This document shows, one piece after another, positions 42,405-49,910 of a stretch of 64,000 nt of DNA (position 1 is the stretch's first letter; every line of letters begins with the position of its first letter). The stretch spans positions 62,001-126,000 of the forward strand of contig NZ_JBHSEC010000001.1 of assembly GCF_042651785.1 (NCBI RefSeq), written 5' to 3'. Source of the stretch: Chungangia koreensis. Lineage in GTDB: Bacteria > Bacillota > Bacilli > Bacillales_A > Planococcaceae. The notes beneath the pieces were generated by a model. The model searched no databases, was not told the origin of the DNA, and saw nothing but the letters and a program-made list of their open reading frames with translations. A program made the position numbers and the translations under genes.

Positions 42405-43031
42405 ATGGATTTCTTTAAAACAACTAAAGAATTTATTGATCGTCATTATAAAACGCCAAGAGGAATTATAGGTACATATATTGGTGAAAAGATGGTAAGG
42501 CAGCACAAGACTGAAACAAATTGGTCATTAGAGCTAATGAATGTTCAACAAGGGGATAGGATTTTAGAGTTAGGGTGTGGGGCAGGTTATGCAATTAAAT
42601 TGATTTTAGAAAGGGGCTTAGCGGAGGAAGTAGTCGGCTTGGACATTTCTCCAACAGTTATTCGATCAGCAAGAATTAGAAACAAAAGAGCCATAAACGA
42701 AAACAGAGCAAAACTAATACAAGCCAATTTCAATAAGTTGCCGTTTCATAATGAAAATTTCAATCGGGTTTTCAGTATCCAAACTATTTACTTTTGGACT
42801 GATATAGCTTTGACATTATCAGAAATCTTTAGAGTTCTAAAGCCGGAAGGAGTTGTAATCCTTACTTTTTCCGACGGGAAAGAAGACGAAACTTGGGAAG
42901 GCATAAAAGGTATTACTGAAAATGAATTAATTCCGTCTATGCAGGATGCAGGATTTAGGGACGTTTCTTTAGTCAGAGGTCCAGATTCAAGAGGGTATCA
43001 TACCGTTACGGTTAGAGGAACTAAAAGATAA
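42405..43031 (+). CDS. class I SAM-dependent methyltransferase
   Basis: 208 aa, GGGGGGTGACGT before the ATG. SAM loop ILELGCGAGYAIKLILERG (about 47-65), acidic VVGLDISPT (about 70), motif IV FNRVFSIQTIYFW. Similar to UbiE/Coq5-type methyltransferases of accessory regions. Cassette between R10 and R11. Confidence 0.85.
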   Translation: MDFFKTTKEFIDRHYKTPRGIIGTYIGEKMVRQHKTETNWSLELMNVQQGDRILELGCGAGYAIKLILERGLAEEVVGLDISPTVIRSARIRNKRAINENRAKLIQANFNKLPFHNENFNRVFSIQTIYFWTDIALTLSEIFRVLKPEGVVILTFSDGKEDETWEGIKGITENELIPSMQDAGFRDVSLVRGPDSRGYHTVTVRGTKR

Positions 43032-43086
43032 ATTAATCTTTCAGTCTTTTTTTGTTGAATACTTAAAAAAAGCGGTAGAATAGTAA
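43032..43086 (+). repeat. dispersed repeat copy R11
   Basis: ATTAATCTTTCAGTC, TTTTTTTGTTGAATACTTAA, AAAAAGCGGTAGAATAGTA. The hairpin 5' arm is lost or replaced by the gene end; the T-run and second half are kept. Confidence 0.8.
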
Positions 43087-43120
43087 AAAGTGCAGCGTCG
43101 TATTAGACACTGCACTTTCT
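43085..43120 (-). terminator. terminator of the recombinase gene
   Basis: AAGTGCAG / CTGCACTT stem with a 14-nt loop, T-runs on the minus strand just after the recombinase stop. Confidence 0.75.
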
Positions 43121-43123
43121 TGT

Positions 43124-43963
43124 TTAGAAGTACTTCTGATAAAACTCCTGTCTTAACCTTCCACTAAGTTGAGCATAAATCCGAGTAGTTTCACTCTTTT
43201 CATGACCCATCAAGCTTTGAATGACTTCAATAGGAGCTCCATTGTTCAATAAATGAGTAGCATAACTGTGTCTAAGTTGATGCGGATGGATCTCTTTGTT
43301 GATATTGGCCCGACTTGAAATTCGCTTTATGATATACCTCATCTGTGCGGTACTCATCCTATGGGGGCTTCTAACTGTCACAAAAATGGCTGAATCACTA
43401 TCTTTACGTGTTTCCAAATAGCGTTTTAGCCATATGTCGCAGCGGACATTAAAATATACCTCTCTTTCTTTATCGCCTTTTCCTCTGACAATAGCCGATC
43501 GATTGGACCAATTAATGTGGTTGATCTCCAAGTTCGCAATTTCACTAATACGACAACCTGTAGAAAACATAAACTCGAAAAGGGCTTTTTCCATTGGGGT
43601 GTGACAGGCTTCTCGCAAATGTTCAATTTCTCTTTCAGTCAAGTACTTAGGAATTCGTTTCCCAGCCTTCGGCTCCTTAATTTTGGCTGCTGGATTTTTG
43701 GGAAGATGTCCTTCTTCGTGGCACCATCGGAAGAGGGATTTCATAAAGCGGATTCTGTGAGAGAGGCTTGAGGGTTTTAAGTGCCTTCCGGAACACGCAA
43801 GATATTCTTTAAGCTGTTCGGTACTTAGAATGGTTATATCAATGTCATTAAAATATACAATAAGTAACGTAGATTGGATCTGGTAAGCCTTTAGTGTCTT
43901 GTTTGAAAAACCTTCTATCCGTTTGTCGGCCTCAAAACCCTTCCATGCATCGGATAATAGCAA
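43124..43963 (-). CDS. XerC/D-like tyrosine recombinase
   Basis: 279 aa from the TTG at 43963, seven bases after GGAGG. SAM-like core-binding domain (about 1-90), then the catalytic domain with Arg 138 (STGCRISEI), Lys 162 (RGKGDKE), His 228-Arg 231 (HPHQLRHSYAT), His 254 (LMGHEKSETT) and Tyr 263 (RIYAQ): all six residues are present. Close to XerC/XerD in size, without the extra domain of integron integrases. Minus-oriented, inside an array of plus-oriented cassettes. Whether it acts on the surrounding repeats is the central open question. Confidence 0.9.
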   Translation of the reverse strand: MLLSDAWKGFEADKRIEGFSNKTLKAYQIQSTLLIVYFNDIDITILSTEQLKEYLACSGRHLKPSSLSHRIRFMKSLFRWCHEEGHLPKNPAAKIKEPKAGKRIPKYLTEREIEHLREACHTPMEKALFEFMFSTGCRISEIANLEINHINWSNRSAIVRGKGDKEREVYFNVRCDIWLKRYLETRKDSDSAIFVTVRSPHRMSTAQMRYIIKRISSRANINKEIHPHQLRHSYATHLLNNGAPIEVIQSLMGHEKSETTRIYAQLSGRLRQEFYQKYF

Positions 43964-44065
43964 GTTGATTCCTCCAACTTTAGTAATGTTAAAGGAATTA
44001 TTACCAATTCTATCGAATCTAATACACATGAGATATTTTAATAGTGAGCTTAGAGAGAGTTAGGA

Positions 44066-44122
44066 AGAATGCCCTTATTATCTTCATATGAGGACTTCTT
44101 GAACTAAAGCGGCACGAGACAA
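44066..44122 (+). repeat. dispersed repeat copy R12
   Basis: AATGCCCTTATTATCTTCAT (hairpin remnant), then CTTCTTGAACTAAAGCGGCA and CGAGACAA. Lies in the promoter region of the minus-strand recombinase. Confidence 0.7.
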
Positions 44123-44140
44123 ATGGGGGAAGTGAATAAG

Positions 44141-44323
44141 GTGTATCAATTTGCTGAATTAGGTATTTTTTTTAATCCAATACTGGCGATAATTATATGC
44201 ATAAATTTAGTTTCTATTATTAATAAAGTAAAAAACAATGAAGATACCTCTGCTAATACTATAATTGTCAGTTTGTCTTTAGCCTATATTGTTTTTACTA
44301 TTTCAATACTTGCCAGCTTTTAA
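44141..44323 (+). CDS. 60-residue two-TM membrane protein
   Basis: From the GTG at 44141, nine bases after GGGGGAA. Helices about 8-25 (FFNPILAIIICINLVSII) and 40-59, short polar loop KVKNNEDTSAN. Family not recognised. Cassette between R12 and R13. Confidence 0.6.
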   Translation: MYQFAELGIFFNPILAIIICINLVSIINKVKNNEDTSANTIIVSLSLAYIVFTISILASF

Positions 44324-44349
44324 AAGTTCTTCTTTAGCTAAAGGGGCAG
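44324..44349 (+). repeat. dispersed repeat copy R13, left arm before IS element
   Basis: TTCTTTAGCTAAAGGGGCAG: ends exactly where the IS110-family element seems to begin. Joined to the right arm in R14 (TTTAGTTTAA) it would give a standard palindromic half. Confidence 0.7.
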
Positions 44350-44375
44350 CATTCCTGTTTGGAGGATTTGCGCCA

Positions 44376-44456
44376 TCTTGAAAGAAAAAGAGCCCTCTAG
44401 TATGATGCTGAGTGTCAACGTCGAATTGACCCATCATCAAACAGGGAGGACTCTTC
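44376..44456 (+). ncRNA. candidate IS110 bridge RNA in the left non-coding end
   Basis: Nested complementary segments upstream of the transposase: AGAGCCCTC with GAGGACTCTT, TGATG with CATCA, and GTGTCAA with TTGAC. IS110-group elements (IS621) make a target-specifying bridge RNA from this position; in IS1111-group elements it comes from the right end. Identity here is inference. Confidence 0.4.
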
Positions 44457-44457
44457 T

Positions 44458-45735
44458 ATGAATTCTAAATGGAATGAGAAGCTAAATCAAGTCACTGAAA
44501 ACACACTAATTGTCGGTATGGATATCGCCAAGCGCAAGCATTATGCATGCTTTGTAGACGAACGAGGCCGTGTACTGCAGAAAGCTTTTGCTGTGCATCA
44601 ATCCAAAGAAGGATTTGAGGCATTCTATCAGAATATCCTTCATGCTATGAAAGTATATGAGAAAAGTGATGTTATTGTGGGGATTGAACCTACTGGGCAC
44701 TATTGGATGAACCTCGCCTATTTCTTGGATTCCTATGGAATCCCGCTTGTCATGGTCAATCCATTGCACGTCAAGAAAGCAAAAGAGCTTGATGATAACT
44801 TACAGACAAAGAACGATAAGAAGGATGCAGTCGTCATTGCTCGACTTATGAAGGACGGTCGTTTCAGCTATCCCCGAATTCTGAAGGATATCGAGGCTGA
44901 GTTTCGGAATGGTTCTACACTTCGTTCAAAGATGACAGAGGATTTGTCGGGCATCAAAAACCGAATCGTTCGCTGGCTTGATCGGTATTTTCCGGAGTTT
45001 ACACAAGTTTATCCCACCTTCGGAAAGATGGCACTCGCTACACTCGAAAAGACGCCGTTCCCACAGGACATCGTAGGGAAAACGGCTGAAGAGTTAGTTT
45101 TTCTCTACCGACAGGTAGAGGGGATGAAGGCTCCGCAATTACCGAAGGCTAAACTTCTGATCAACGTAGCCAACCACTCGATCGGATTGACAGAAGGATC
45201 GCAGATGGCACGACTTGAAATCGCCACGCTACTTCGTCAGTACCGATTATTAGAGGAAGAAATAGAAATGGTAAATACGCACTTAGCAGAGCTGGCTAAG
45301 TCTACAGAAGAGTACGTATACCTCACTTCTGTACCAGGCTTAGGAGATGCCACTATCGTTGATCTGCTCTCAGAAGTCGGCAGCTTTTCACATTATGAGG
45401 ATCCACGCCAACTCATCAAACTAGCGGGATTAACATTACGTGAAAATTCATCCGGCCAACATCATGGGCGTAAACATTTCTCGAAGCGAGGACGGAAGAG
45501 ATTAAGGAACGTACTATTTAAAGTTATCGTTCCCCTGGTTAGGCACAACAAAGCATTTAAACTGCTTCATGAGTATTACACGACTCGCCAACAAAATCCC
45601 CTAAAGGGAAAACAATCGATGGTCGTGCTTTGTGGTAAATTACTGAAAGTGTTACATGGAATCTGTAAGAAAAAAGTTCAATTTGATGAACGGCATATGA
45701 TGATAGATCTACACTGTCTCTCAACGGCAGCGTAA
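44458..45735 (+). CDS. IS110-family DEDD transposase
   Basis: 425 aa, GGGAGGACTCTTCT before the ATG. N-terminal RuvC-like DEDD domain: VGMDIAKRKHYACF (Asp about 21), GIEPTGHYW (Glu about 78), and NDKKDAVVIARLM (Asp residues about 120-124). C-terminal Transposase_20 domain with SVPGLGDATIVDLLSEVGSF and catalytic Ser in the same region (about 296). The frame is intact, so the element may be active. It catalyses RNA-guided recombination in characterised relatives. Confidence 0.93.
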   Translation: MNSKWNEKLNQVTENTLIVGMDIAKRKHYACFVDERGRVLQKAFAVHQSKEGFEAFYQNILHAMKVYEKSDVIVGIEPTGHYWMNLAYFLDSYGIPLVMVNPLHVKKAKELDDNLQTKNDKKDAVVIARLMKDGRFSYPRILKDIEAEFRNGSTLRSKMTEDLSGIKNRIVRWLDRYFPEFTQVYPTFGKMALATLEKTPFPQDIVGKTAEELVFLYRQVEGMKAPQLPKAKLLINVANHSIGLTEGSQMARLEIATLLRQYRLLEEEIEMVNTHLAELAKSTEEYVYLTSVPGLGDATIVDLLSEVGSFSHYEDPRQLIKLAGLTLRENSSGQHHGRKHFSKRGRKRLRNVLFKVIVPLVRHNKAFKLLHEYYTTRQQNPLKGKQSMVVLCGKLLKVLHGICKKKVQFDERHMMIDLHCLSTAA

Positions 45736-46080
45736 TCATTTTTTCGAACATGAACTATAACAATAAGGATGACACGGAGAAGCCAGCACAATACTAAAAC
45801 TAAGACCATGAGTCCCTGGGGCAGCATAGCAGGCCTCTGCCTTATGAATAGACCGAACGAAGGAATGTCAGCGCATAGACGCCAAGAGACATGGGAGGGT
45901 ACGTCATCATAAGCATCGCAGAGATCCATTGTGCATCGAATAATGGATAAGAAAAGCTAATGTTTTCCATTAGTCTTAGCGAAGCGTATTCTCATCTTGG
46001 TAATAAAAACAATAAATTCAAAAGAATGTTTATAAGTAAGTGAAAAAATAATTTTCCTCACATCACGAAGTGATGTAAAC
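45736..46080 (+). other. structured non-coding right end of the IS element
   Basis: No reading frame of note. Hairpins: GGCAG/CTGCC (about 45820), ATCCATT/AATGGAT (about 45926-45950), CTAATG/CATTAG (about 45958-45974), ACATCAC/GTGATGT (about 46060-46076). The density suggests a stable RNA or single-strand fold. Confidence 0.5.
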
Positions 46081-46081
46081 C

Positions 46082-46122
46082 GTTGATACTTCAATGTTTA
46101 TAGAGGGAGTTTAGTTTAAATT
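46082..46122 (+). repeat. dispersed repeat copy R14, right arm after IS element
   Basis: GAGGGAGTTTAGTTTAAAT; the sequence before it (TTGATACTTCAATGTTTA) matches the family poorly, consistent with IS sequence up to about 46110. Confidence 0.6.
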
Positions 46123-46187
46123 TTTTTAGATTAATACCTTGCATTATAGAGTATTTGAATTTATATTATATTTAGGGGGTGAACATA

Positions 46188-46538
46188 TTGGAAGTTAATA
46201 AAGAGGTATTGAAAGGTCATATAGATACGATCATTCTATCGCTACTACATTTAAGAGATATGTATGGATATGAACTTGCTAAATTGGTTCGAGAAAAAAG
46301 TGATGAACAATTTGAATTAAAAGAAGGCACGCTTTATTTGTCATTAAAGCGATTAGAAAAAAATAATTGGATAACTTCTTACTGGGGAGATGAACAAGGA
46401 CCAGGGGGAAGAAGAAAATATTATAAACTCACGCCGTTAGGTGAGGAAAGTTTTAAAGAAAAGTTGGCTGAATGGGAGTTTGTAAAAAAAACTATTGATT
46501 CATTATTGAAAGGAGGAGATAAATATGAAGAAAATTGA
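46188..46538 (+). CDS. PadR-family regulator
   Basis: 116 aa from the TTG at 46188, eight bases after AGGGGG (a GTG nine bases earlier overlaps the site). PadR winged helix: MYGYELAKLVREKSDEQFEL, LKEGTLYLSLKRLEKNNWI, GGRRKYYKLTPLGEE. Regulates its own operon in characterised relatives. Overlaps the membrane gene downstream by 14 bases. Confidence 0.9.
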   Translation: MEVNKEVLKGHIDTIILSLLHLRDMYGYELAKLVREKSDEQFELKEGTLYLSLKRLEKNNWITSYWGDEQGPGGRRKYYKLTPLGEESFKEKLAEWEFVKKTIDSLLKGGDKYEEN

Positions 46539-47307
46539 AGCGTTTGTTGATTCGGTTTATCAAAATGTAGGAGGAAATAAAAACGAAATAAACGAATTAA
46601 AAGCAGAAATGAAAGGTCATTTGTTAGAGGCAGTTCATGAGTTAAAAGCAGAAGGTAAATCTGAAGAAGAAGCTGTTAATATAGCAATTGAAAGATTTGG
46701 CGGAGAAAAAGAAATGCGTTCTATTGTTGGGCAATTATTCATAGCACAAAGGATATTTGCTAAAAGGGTTCTCTATATAGCTTTTACATTTTTATTGCTT
46801 GGTATAATAAGTTTCCTATCATTAGGCTTATTTGAATATCAGCATTATAAAAACGTAGATAGTATTGGAGGTGAAATTCTTGGTAAATTAGGTACTCAAA
46901 CTACTATATCTGATGAAGCAAAAGAAATTTCAGTTGCAAGTGTAGAGGATAATAAGTTTATTTATGGAATAAAAGTAACTTCAGATAATTCTAAATCTGA
47001 TTTTGTGTTTTATAAGAACAGTGATAATAATCTATTATTGAACCATTTTAATACAGGCATAAGTAATGAAGATTCAGATTGGAATGTTGAAATGGAGATT
47101 TCAAATTTTGATAATTTAGCTTATGGTTCGTTGTTAATAGGAATGGTAGTTTATTGGGTGTTATTTACCGTTTGGTCAACAATAACAGCCTATCATCATA
47201 AACGATTAAATGTTGGCTGGGTTATTGTTTTTGTTTTATTAAATTTTGTTGGATACTTGATTTATAAATTGGTTGGAAAAACTCGTTTTTTAGGAACGAA
47301 TAGTTGA
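46525..47307 (+). CDS. HAAS/DUF1700-type membrane protein encoded with PadR
   Basis: 260 aa. N-terminal cytoplasmic helical module (INELKAEMKGHLLEAVHELKAEG, AVNIAIERFGG; about 17-70) as in permease-prefix/HAAS signalling proteins, then membrane helices about 85-105, 195-215 and 230-250 with an extracytoplasmic loop of about 85 residues between the first two. PadR plus HAAS pairs sense envelope or drug stress in Firmicutes. AAAGGAGGAGAT before the ATG. Confidence 0.8.
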   Translation: MKKIEAFVDSVYQNVGGNKNEINELKAEMKGHLLEAVHELKAEGKSEEEAVNIAIERFGGEKEMRSIVGQLFIAQRIFAKRVLYIAFTFLLLGIISFLSLGLFEYQHYKNVDSIGGEILGKLGTQTTISDEAKEISVASVEDNKFIYGIKVTSDNSKSDFVFYKNSDNNLLLNHFNTGISNEDSDWNVEMEISNFDNLAYGSLLIGMVVYWVLFTVWSTITAYHHKRLNVGWVIVFVLLNFVGYLIYKLVGKTRFLGTNS

Positions 47308-47319
47308 TTTTTTTTTTAA

Positions 47320-47403
47320 AACAAATGGGGCGTTGATCTGTTAAAGGATTAATGCCCTCTTATATTGAATAATTTAACTAAAGGGGCAGGTTAGTTTAAC
47401 AAC
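47320..47403 (+). repeat. dispersed repeat copy R15 (full)
   Basis: Hairpin GGGGCGTTGATC-TGTTAAA-GGATTAATGCCC, TCTTATATTGAATAA, TTTAACTAAAGGGGCAGG, TTAGTTTAAC. The second half is the cleanest palindrome: TTTAACTAA / TTAGTTTAA around nine bases. Confidence 0.92.
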
Positions 47404-47430
47404 TTGGGAGTGCAGGGGGAAACTTAATAA

Positions 47431-47691
47431 ATGGAAAAAAATAACGAGAAGAAAAATTTCTATGATGTTATTTTAAAGATTATTCTTATCTCTACAGTTT
47501 TGTTGATAATACCAAGCGGATTTTATGGATTTGATAACTCAATATTCTTGCATATAACACTTTTTCTTTTGGGTTTAGTGTTTATTATCAGATTCCTAAA
47601 ATTTCGGAAGCACGAAAAATCAAGCTTAATATTAGGGGTAGTAATTTGCCTGATTTCACTATATAGAATTATACATTTCTTATTGAACTAA
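47431..47691 (+). CDS. three-TM small membrane protein
   Basis: 86 aa. Charged start MEKNNEKKNFYD, helices about 13-30, 38-55 and 65-84. Resembles the protein at 37984-38223 in size and plan. Its TAA stop is supplied by the AACTAA of repeat R16. No good ribosome site is closer than GCAGGGGG 14 bases upstream. Confidence 0.6.
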   Translation: MEKNNEKKNFYDVILKIILISTVLLIIPSGFYGFDNSIFLHITLFLLGLVFIIRFLKFRKHEKSSLILGVVICLISLYRIIHFLLN

Positions 47692-47711
47692 CGCGGCAGT
47701 TTAGTTTAAGT
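47682..47711 (+). repeat. dispersed repeat copy R16 (half)
   Basis: TTGAACTAACGCGGCAG then TTTAGTTTAAG: clean palindromic half overlapping the preceding stop codon. Confidence 0.88.
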
Positions 47712-47841
47712 GAACACTTTCACAATGTAATAAATTTGTTTTTGATTAAAGTTTGAGACAATTCACTTGATATGATTATTCAATAAGTTACAGTAAATTA
47801 ATGGTGTTTAACCTCCTAAAATGAAATGAATAAATATGTGC

Positions 47842-47872
47842 TTGAACCTTACGTAAGGTAATGATTTATAGT
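47842..47872 (+). promoter_or_regulatory. MerR-type promoter of hslO-like gene
   Basis: TTGAAC and TATAGT separated by 19 bp. The spacer region holds the perfect palindrome ACCTTACGTAAGGT (47846-47859). Nearly identical to the promoter at 48863-48893, in front of a MerR regulator gene. Confidence 0.8.
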
Positions 47873-47904
47873 GGTTTACAGATAGTTCATTACGTTAGGA
47901 AAGG

Positions 47905-48774
47905 ATGAATGATATGCGAGATAAGGTCATAAGGGCATTGATCTTAGATAAACAAGTTCGTTTGTTTATTTCAGATAATACAGCTCTGATTAATGAGATT
48001 GTCAGTTTGAATGAGCAAAATCATCGAATACTTAATGTTGCTCTTGGTAAAATCGTCTCTGGAATTAGTTTGCTTTCTGCAACATTGAAGGGAGAGCAAA
48101 GATTGAGTGCTACGTTCACTCTAGGTAATTCTAAATACAAAATATATGCAGATGCAGATTCTAATGGAAATATCCGTGGTTATAATAGTCGAAATTCTTT
48201 AAAGGCCGAGACTTTGGAGGGTATTTCTATAAAAGAACTTATTGGACAAAAAGGTACTATTCGTATGATTAAGGGATTCAATATGAGTCAATTTACTGGA
48301 ATTACGGATATGCCTTATCAGAACATCGATGATGACTTATCACATTATTTTAAACAAAGTGAGCAATTGGAAACACTCATTGAAACAAATTTAGATTTTG
48401 GAAAAGATAATACTGTTTCCCATAGTTATGGCATGTTTGCACAATTGCTTCCTGGGGCATCAAAGCATTTATTAAAAGAAGTTAAAGAAAAGATAAATAC
48501 CAACTCAAACATTTTTAAAAACCTTAAAGTTATGGAAGATATTCAAATCGAGCAACAATTAAAAAGTTACTTCAGTGATTCACTGATAATAGGTCTAAAT
48601 GGAATTAAATTTTCATGTGGGTGTTCCAAGGAAATGTTCTATGGATTGCTATATTCAATAGAGAGAAAAGACTTATTGGAATATATTCATGATAATAAAT
48701 CAATTGAGTCTAGCTGTCACATCTGTGGGAGATCATATATATTTTCTCCTTCTGAACTCAAACTTCTTTTATGA
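47905..48774 (+). CDS. hslO: Hsp33-family redox chaperone
   Basis: 289 aa. N-terminal Hsp33 domain and C-terminal zinc switch with SCGCS (about 237-239) and CHIC (about 271-274), the CxC...CxxC spacing of the redox centre. Hsp33 becomes an active holdase when these Cys are oxidised. This copy lies in an AT-rich accessory array, not in the usual hslO-cysK neighbourhood, so it is probably an additional paralogue (inference). Controlled by a MerR-type promoter. Confidence 0.88.
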   Translation: MNDMRDKVIRALILDKQVRLFISDNTALINEIVSLNEQNHRILNVALGKIVSGISLLSATLKGEQRLSATFTLGNSKYKIYADADSNGNIRGYNSRNSLKAETLEGISIKELIGQKGTIRMIKGFNMSQFTGITDMPYQNIDDDLSHYFKQSEQLETLIETNLDFGKDNTVSHSYGMFAQLLPGASKHLLKEVKEKINTNSNIFKNLKVMEDIQIEQQLKSYFSDSLIIGLNGIKFSCGCSKEMFYGLLYSIERKDLLEYIHDNKSIESSCHICGRSYIFSPSELKLLL

Positions 48775-48862
48775 TGATTGTGATTAGAGAACGAAACTAA
48801 TCCCATTATATTTTTTTATTTATACTAAACAGTTTAACAAGAAAAAAGATACGCTTTCATGT

Positions 48863-48893
48863 TTGAAACTTACGTAACGTAATGATTTATAGT
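48863..48893 (+). promoter_or_regulatory. MerR-type promoter of the TipAS regulator gene
   Basis: TTGAAA and TATAGT separated by 19 bp, with palindrome TTACGT-A-ACGTAA (48870-48882). From the palindrome on, TAATGATTTATAGTGG is identical to the hslO promoter. Confidence 0.8.
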
Positions 48894-48932
48894 GGAGATG
48901 TAGATATGTAACAGGATTTGAGGAGGATTATT

Positions 48933-49664
48933 TTGAAGCAATATTGGAAGGTGGGGCAACTCGCAAAGTTAACTGGACTAACAGTAAGGACGTTACGTTA
49001 TTACGACCAAATCGGGTTGTTTTCTCCTTCTGATTATTCCCAATCTGGGCATCGGCTTTATAATAAGCAAGATCTTTCAAAGTTGCAGAAAATCCTGTCT
49101 TTAAAGCACATTGGCTTAGCTTTGGAGGATATACAAACATACCTATCTAACAGTTTTAGTTTCAATGCATCCGAAATCTTGTCTATTCAAATAACTCGTT
49201 TGCAAGAGGATATTCAAAAGCAACAAGATCTTTTAAATGAGTTAACGAATGCGTTAGCTTTAACACAAAGCCAGCAAGCTTTATCAGTTGAAGAATTAAC
49301 AAAATTATTAGGAGTGATGAAAATGAATAAAGAAAAATATTTTTCGAAAGACCAGCTAGAACAAATGAAAAAGCAATATGATGACATGGATAAAGAAGAA
49401 TTAAAAGAGGCAGAACAAAAATTTAATTTAATCATGAAAAAGCTTCGTAATCATATGGAACAAGGTACACTCTCAACGGATAAAGATGTTCAAAGCCTTG
49501 CTAATCAATGGAAAGATCTTGCAGGGATGTCCTTGCCACAAAATGATTATAGCTTTATAAAAGCTACTGAAAAGTTTCACGAAGAAAACCCAGGAAATGA
49601 GTTGCAGCATGGCGTAGATGCTAAAATTTATCAGTACATTAGTAGAGCCTTACAGAGTAACTAA
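48933..49664 (+). CDS. MerR-family regulator with TipAS domain
   Basis: 243 aa from the TTG at 48933, six bases after GAGGAGG. MerR helix-turn-helix (VGQLAKLTGLTVRTLRYYDQIGL, about 6-28), coil (about 75-110), TipAS-like ligand domain (about 130-243; ENPGNELQHGVDAKIYQYI near the end). A relative of the Mta-like protein at 25012-25776. Likely activates both its own promoter and that of hslO, given the shared operator (inference). Confidence 0.88.
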   Translation: MKQYWKVGQLAKLTGLTVRTLRYYDQIGLFSPSDYSQSGHRLYNKQDLSKLQKILSLKHIGLALEDIQTYLSNSFSFNASEILSIQITRLQEDIQKQQDLLNELTNALALTQSQQALSVEELTKLLGVMKMNKEKYFSKDQLEQMKKQYDDMDKEELKEAEQKFNLIMKKLRNHMEQGTLSTDKDVQSLANQWKDLAGMSLPQNDYSFIKATEKFHEENPGNELQHGVDAKIYQYISRALQSN

Positions 49665-49731
49665 GAACATGAATTGATCATGGAATATACGGTTTGGCAT
49701 AATAGAACCGTTTATGAAGTAATTACATCAC

Positions 49732-49772
49732 TCTACCCTCAGATTTAAATTGTCTGTGGGGTATTTTTTTAG
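49732..49772 (+). terminator. terminator after the TipAS regulator gene
   Basis: TACCCTCAGA / TCTGTGGGGTA stem with one bulge, then seven T. Confidence 0.7.
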
Positions 49773-49787
49773 ATGATTCTATGATTT

Positions 49788-49826
49788 TACTGTTGAAGAG
49801 TTAAAGGGCAAGGTAAGATATAACTC
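49788..49826 (+). repeat. dispersed repeat copy R17 (half, diverged)
   Basis: TTACTGTTGAAGAGTTAAAG, GGCAAGGTAAGATATAAC: palindromic half with decayed arms. Confidence 0.55.
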
Positions 49827-49910
49827 ATGGAATAAATAATGGATTTCGTAAGGACGTGCTTCTTAAGTTCTTTGGAATTGCTATCGGTTGGGAGTTTGTG
49901 AAACCTTGCA

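Larger units (their letters stand above)
44350..46108 (+). mobile_element. IS110-family insertion sequence (boundaries approximate)
   Basis: One transposase gene with about 110 nt of structured non-coding DNA at the left and several hundred nt at the right. No terminal inverted repeats, as usual in this family; inner CCTGTTTG (44354) and CAAACAGG (44438) are complementary. Flanking halves GGGGCAG (left) and TTTAGTTTAA (right, 46111) together rebuild a dispersed repeat. The right boundary is inferred from that only. Confidence 0.75.

Noticed and set aside
43124..43963. Recombinase as a true integron integrase (IntI)
   Set aside because: The region between the Lys 162 and His 228 motifs has normal XerC/D length and lacks the additional IntI helix. 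The repeat arms also do not match the GTTRRRY core rule.
48775..48862. A dispersed repeat copy between hslO and the TipAS regulator
   Set aside because: CTAATCCCATTATATTTTTTT and a later AGTTTAACAAG are vaguely similar, but neither the paired stem nor the palindrome is recognisable.
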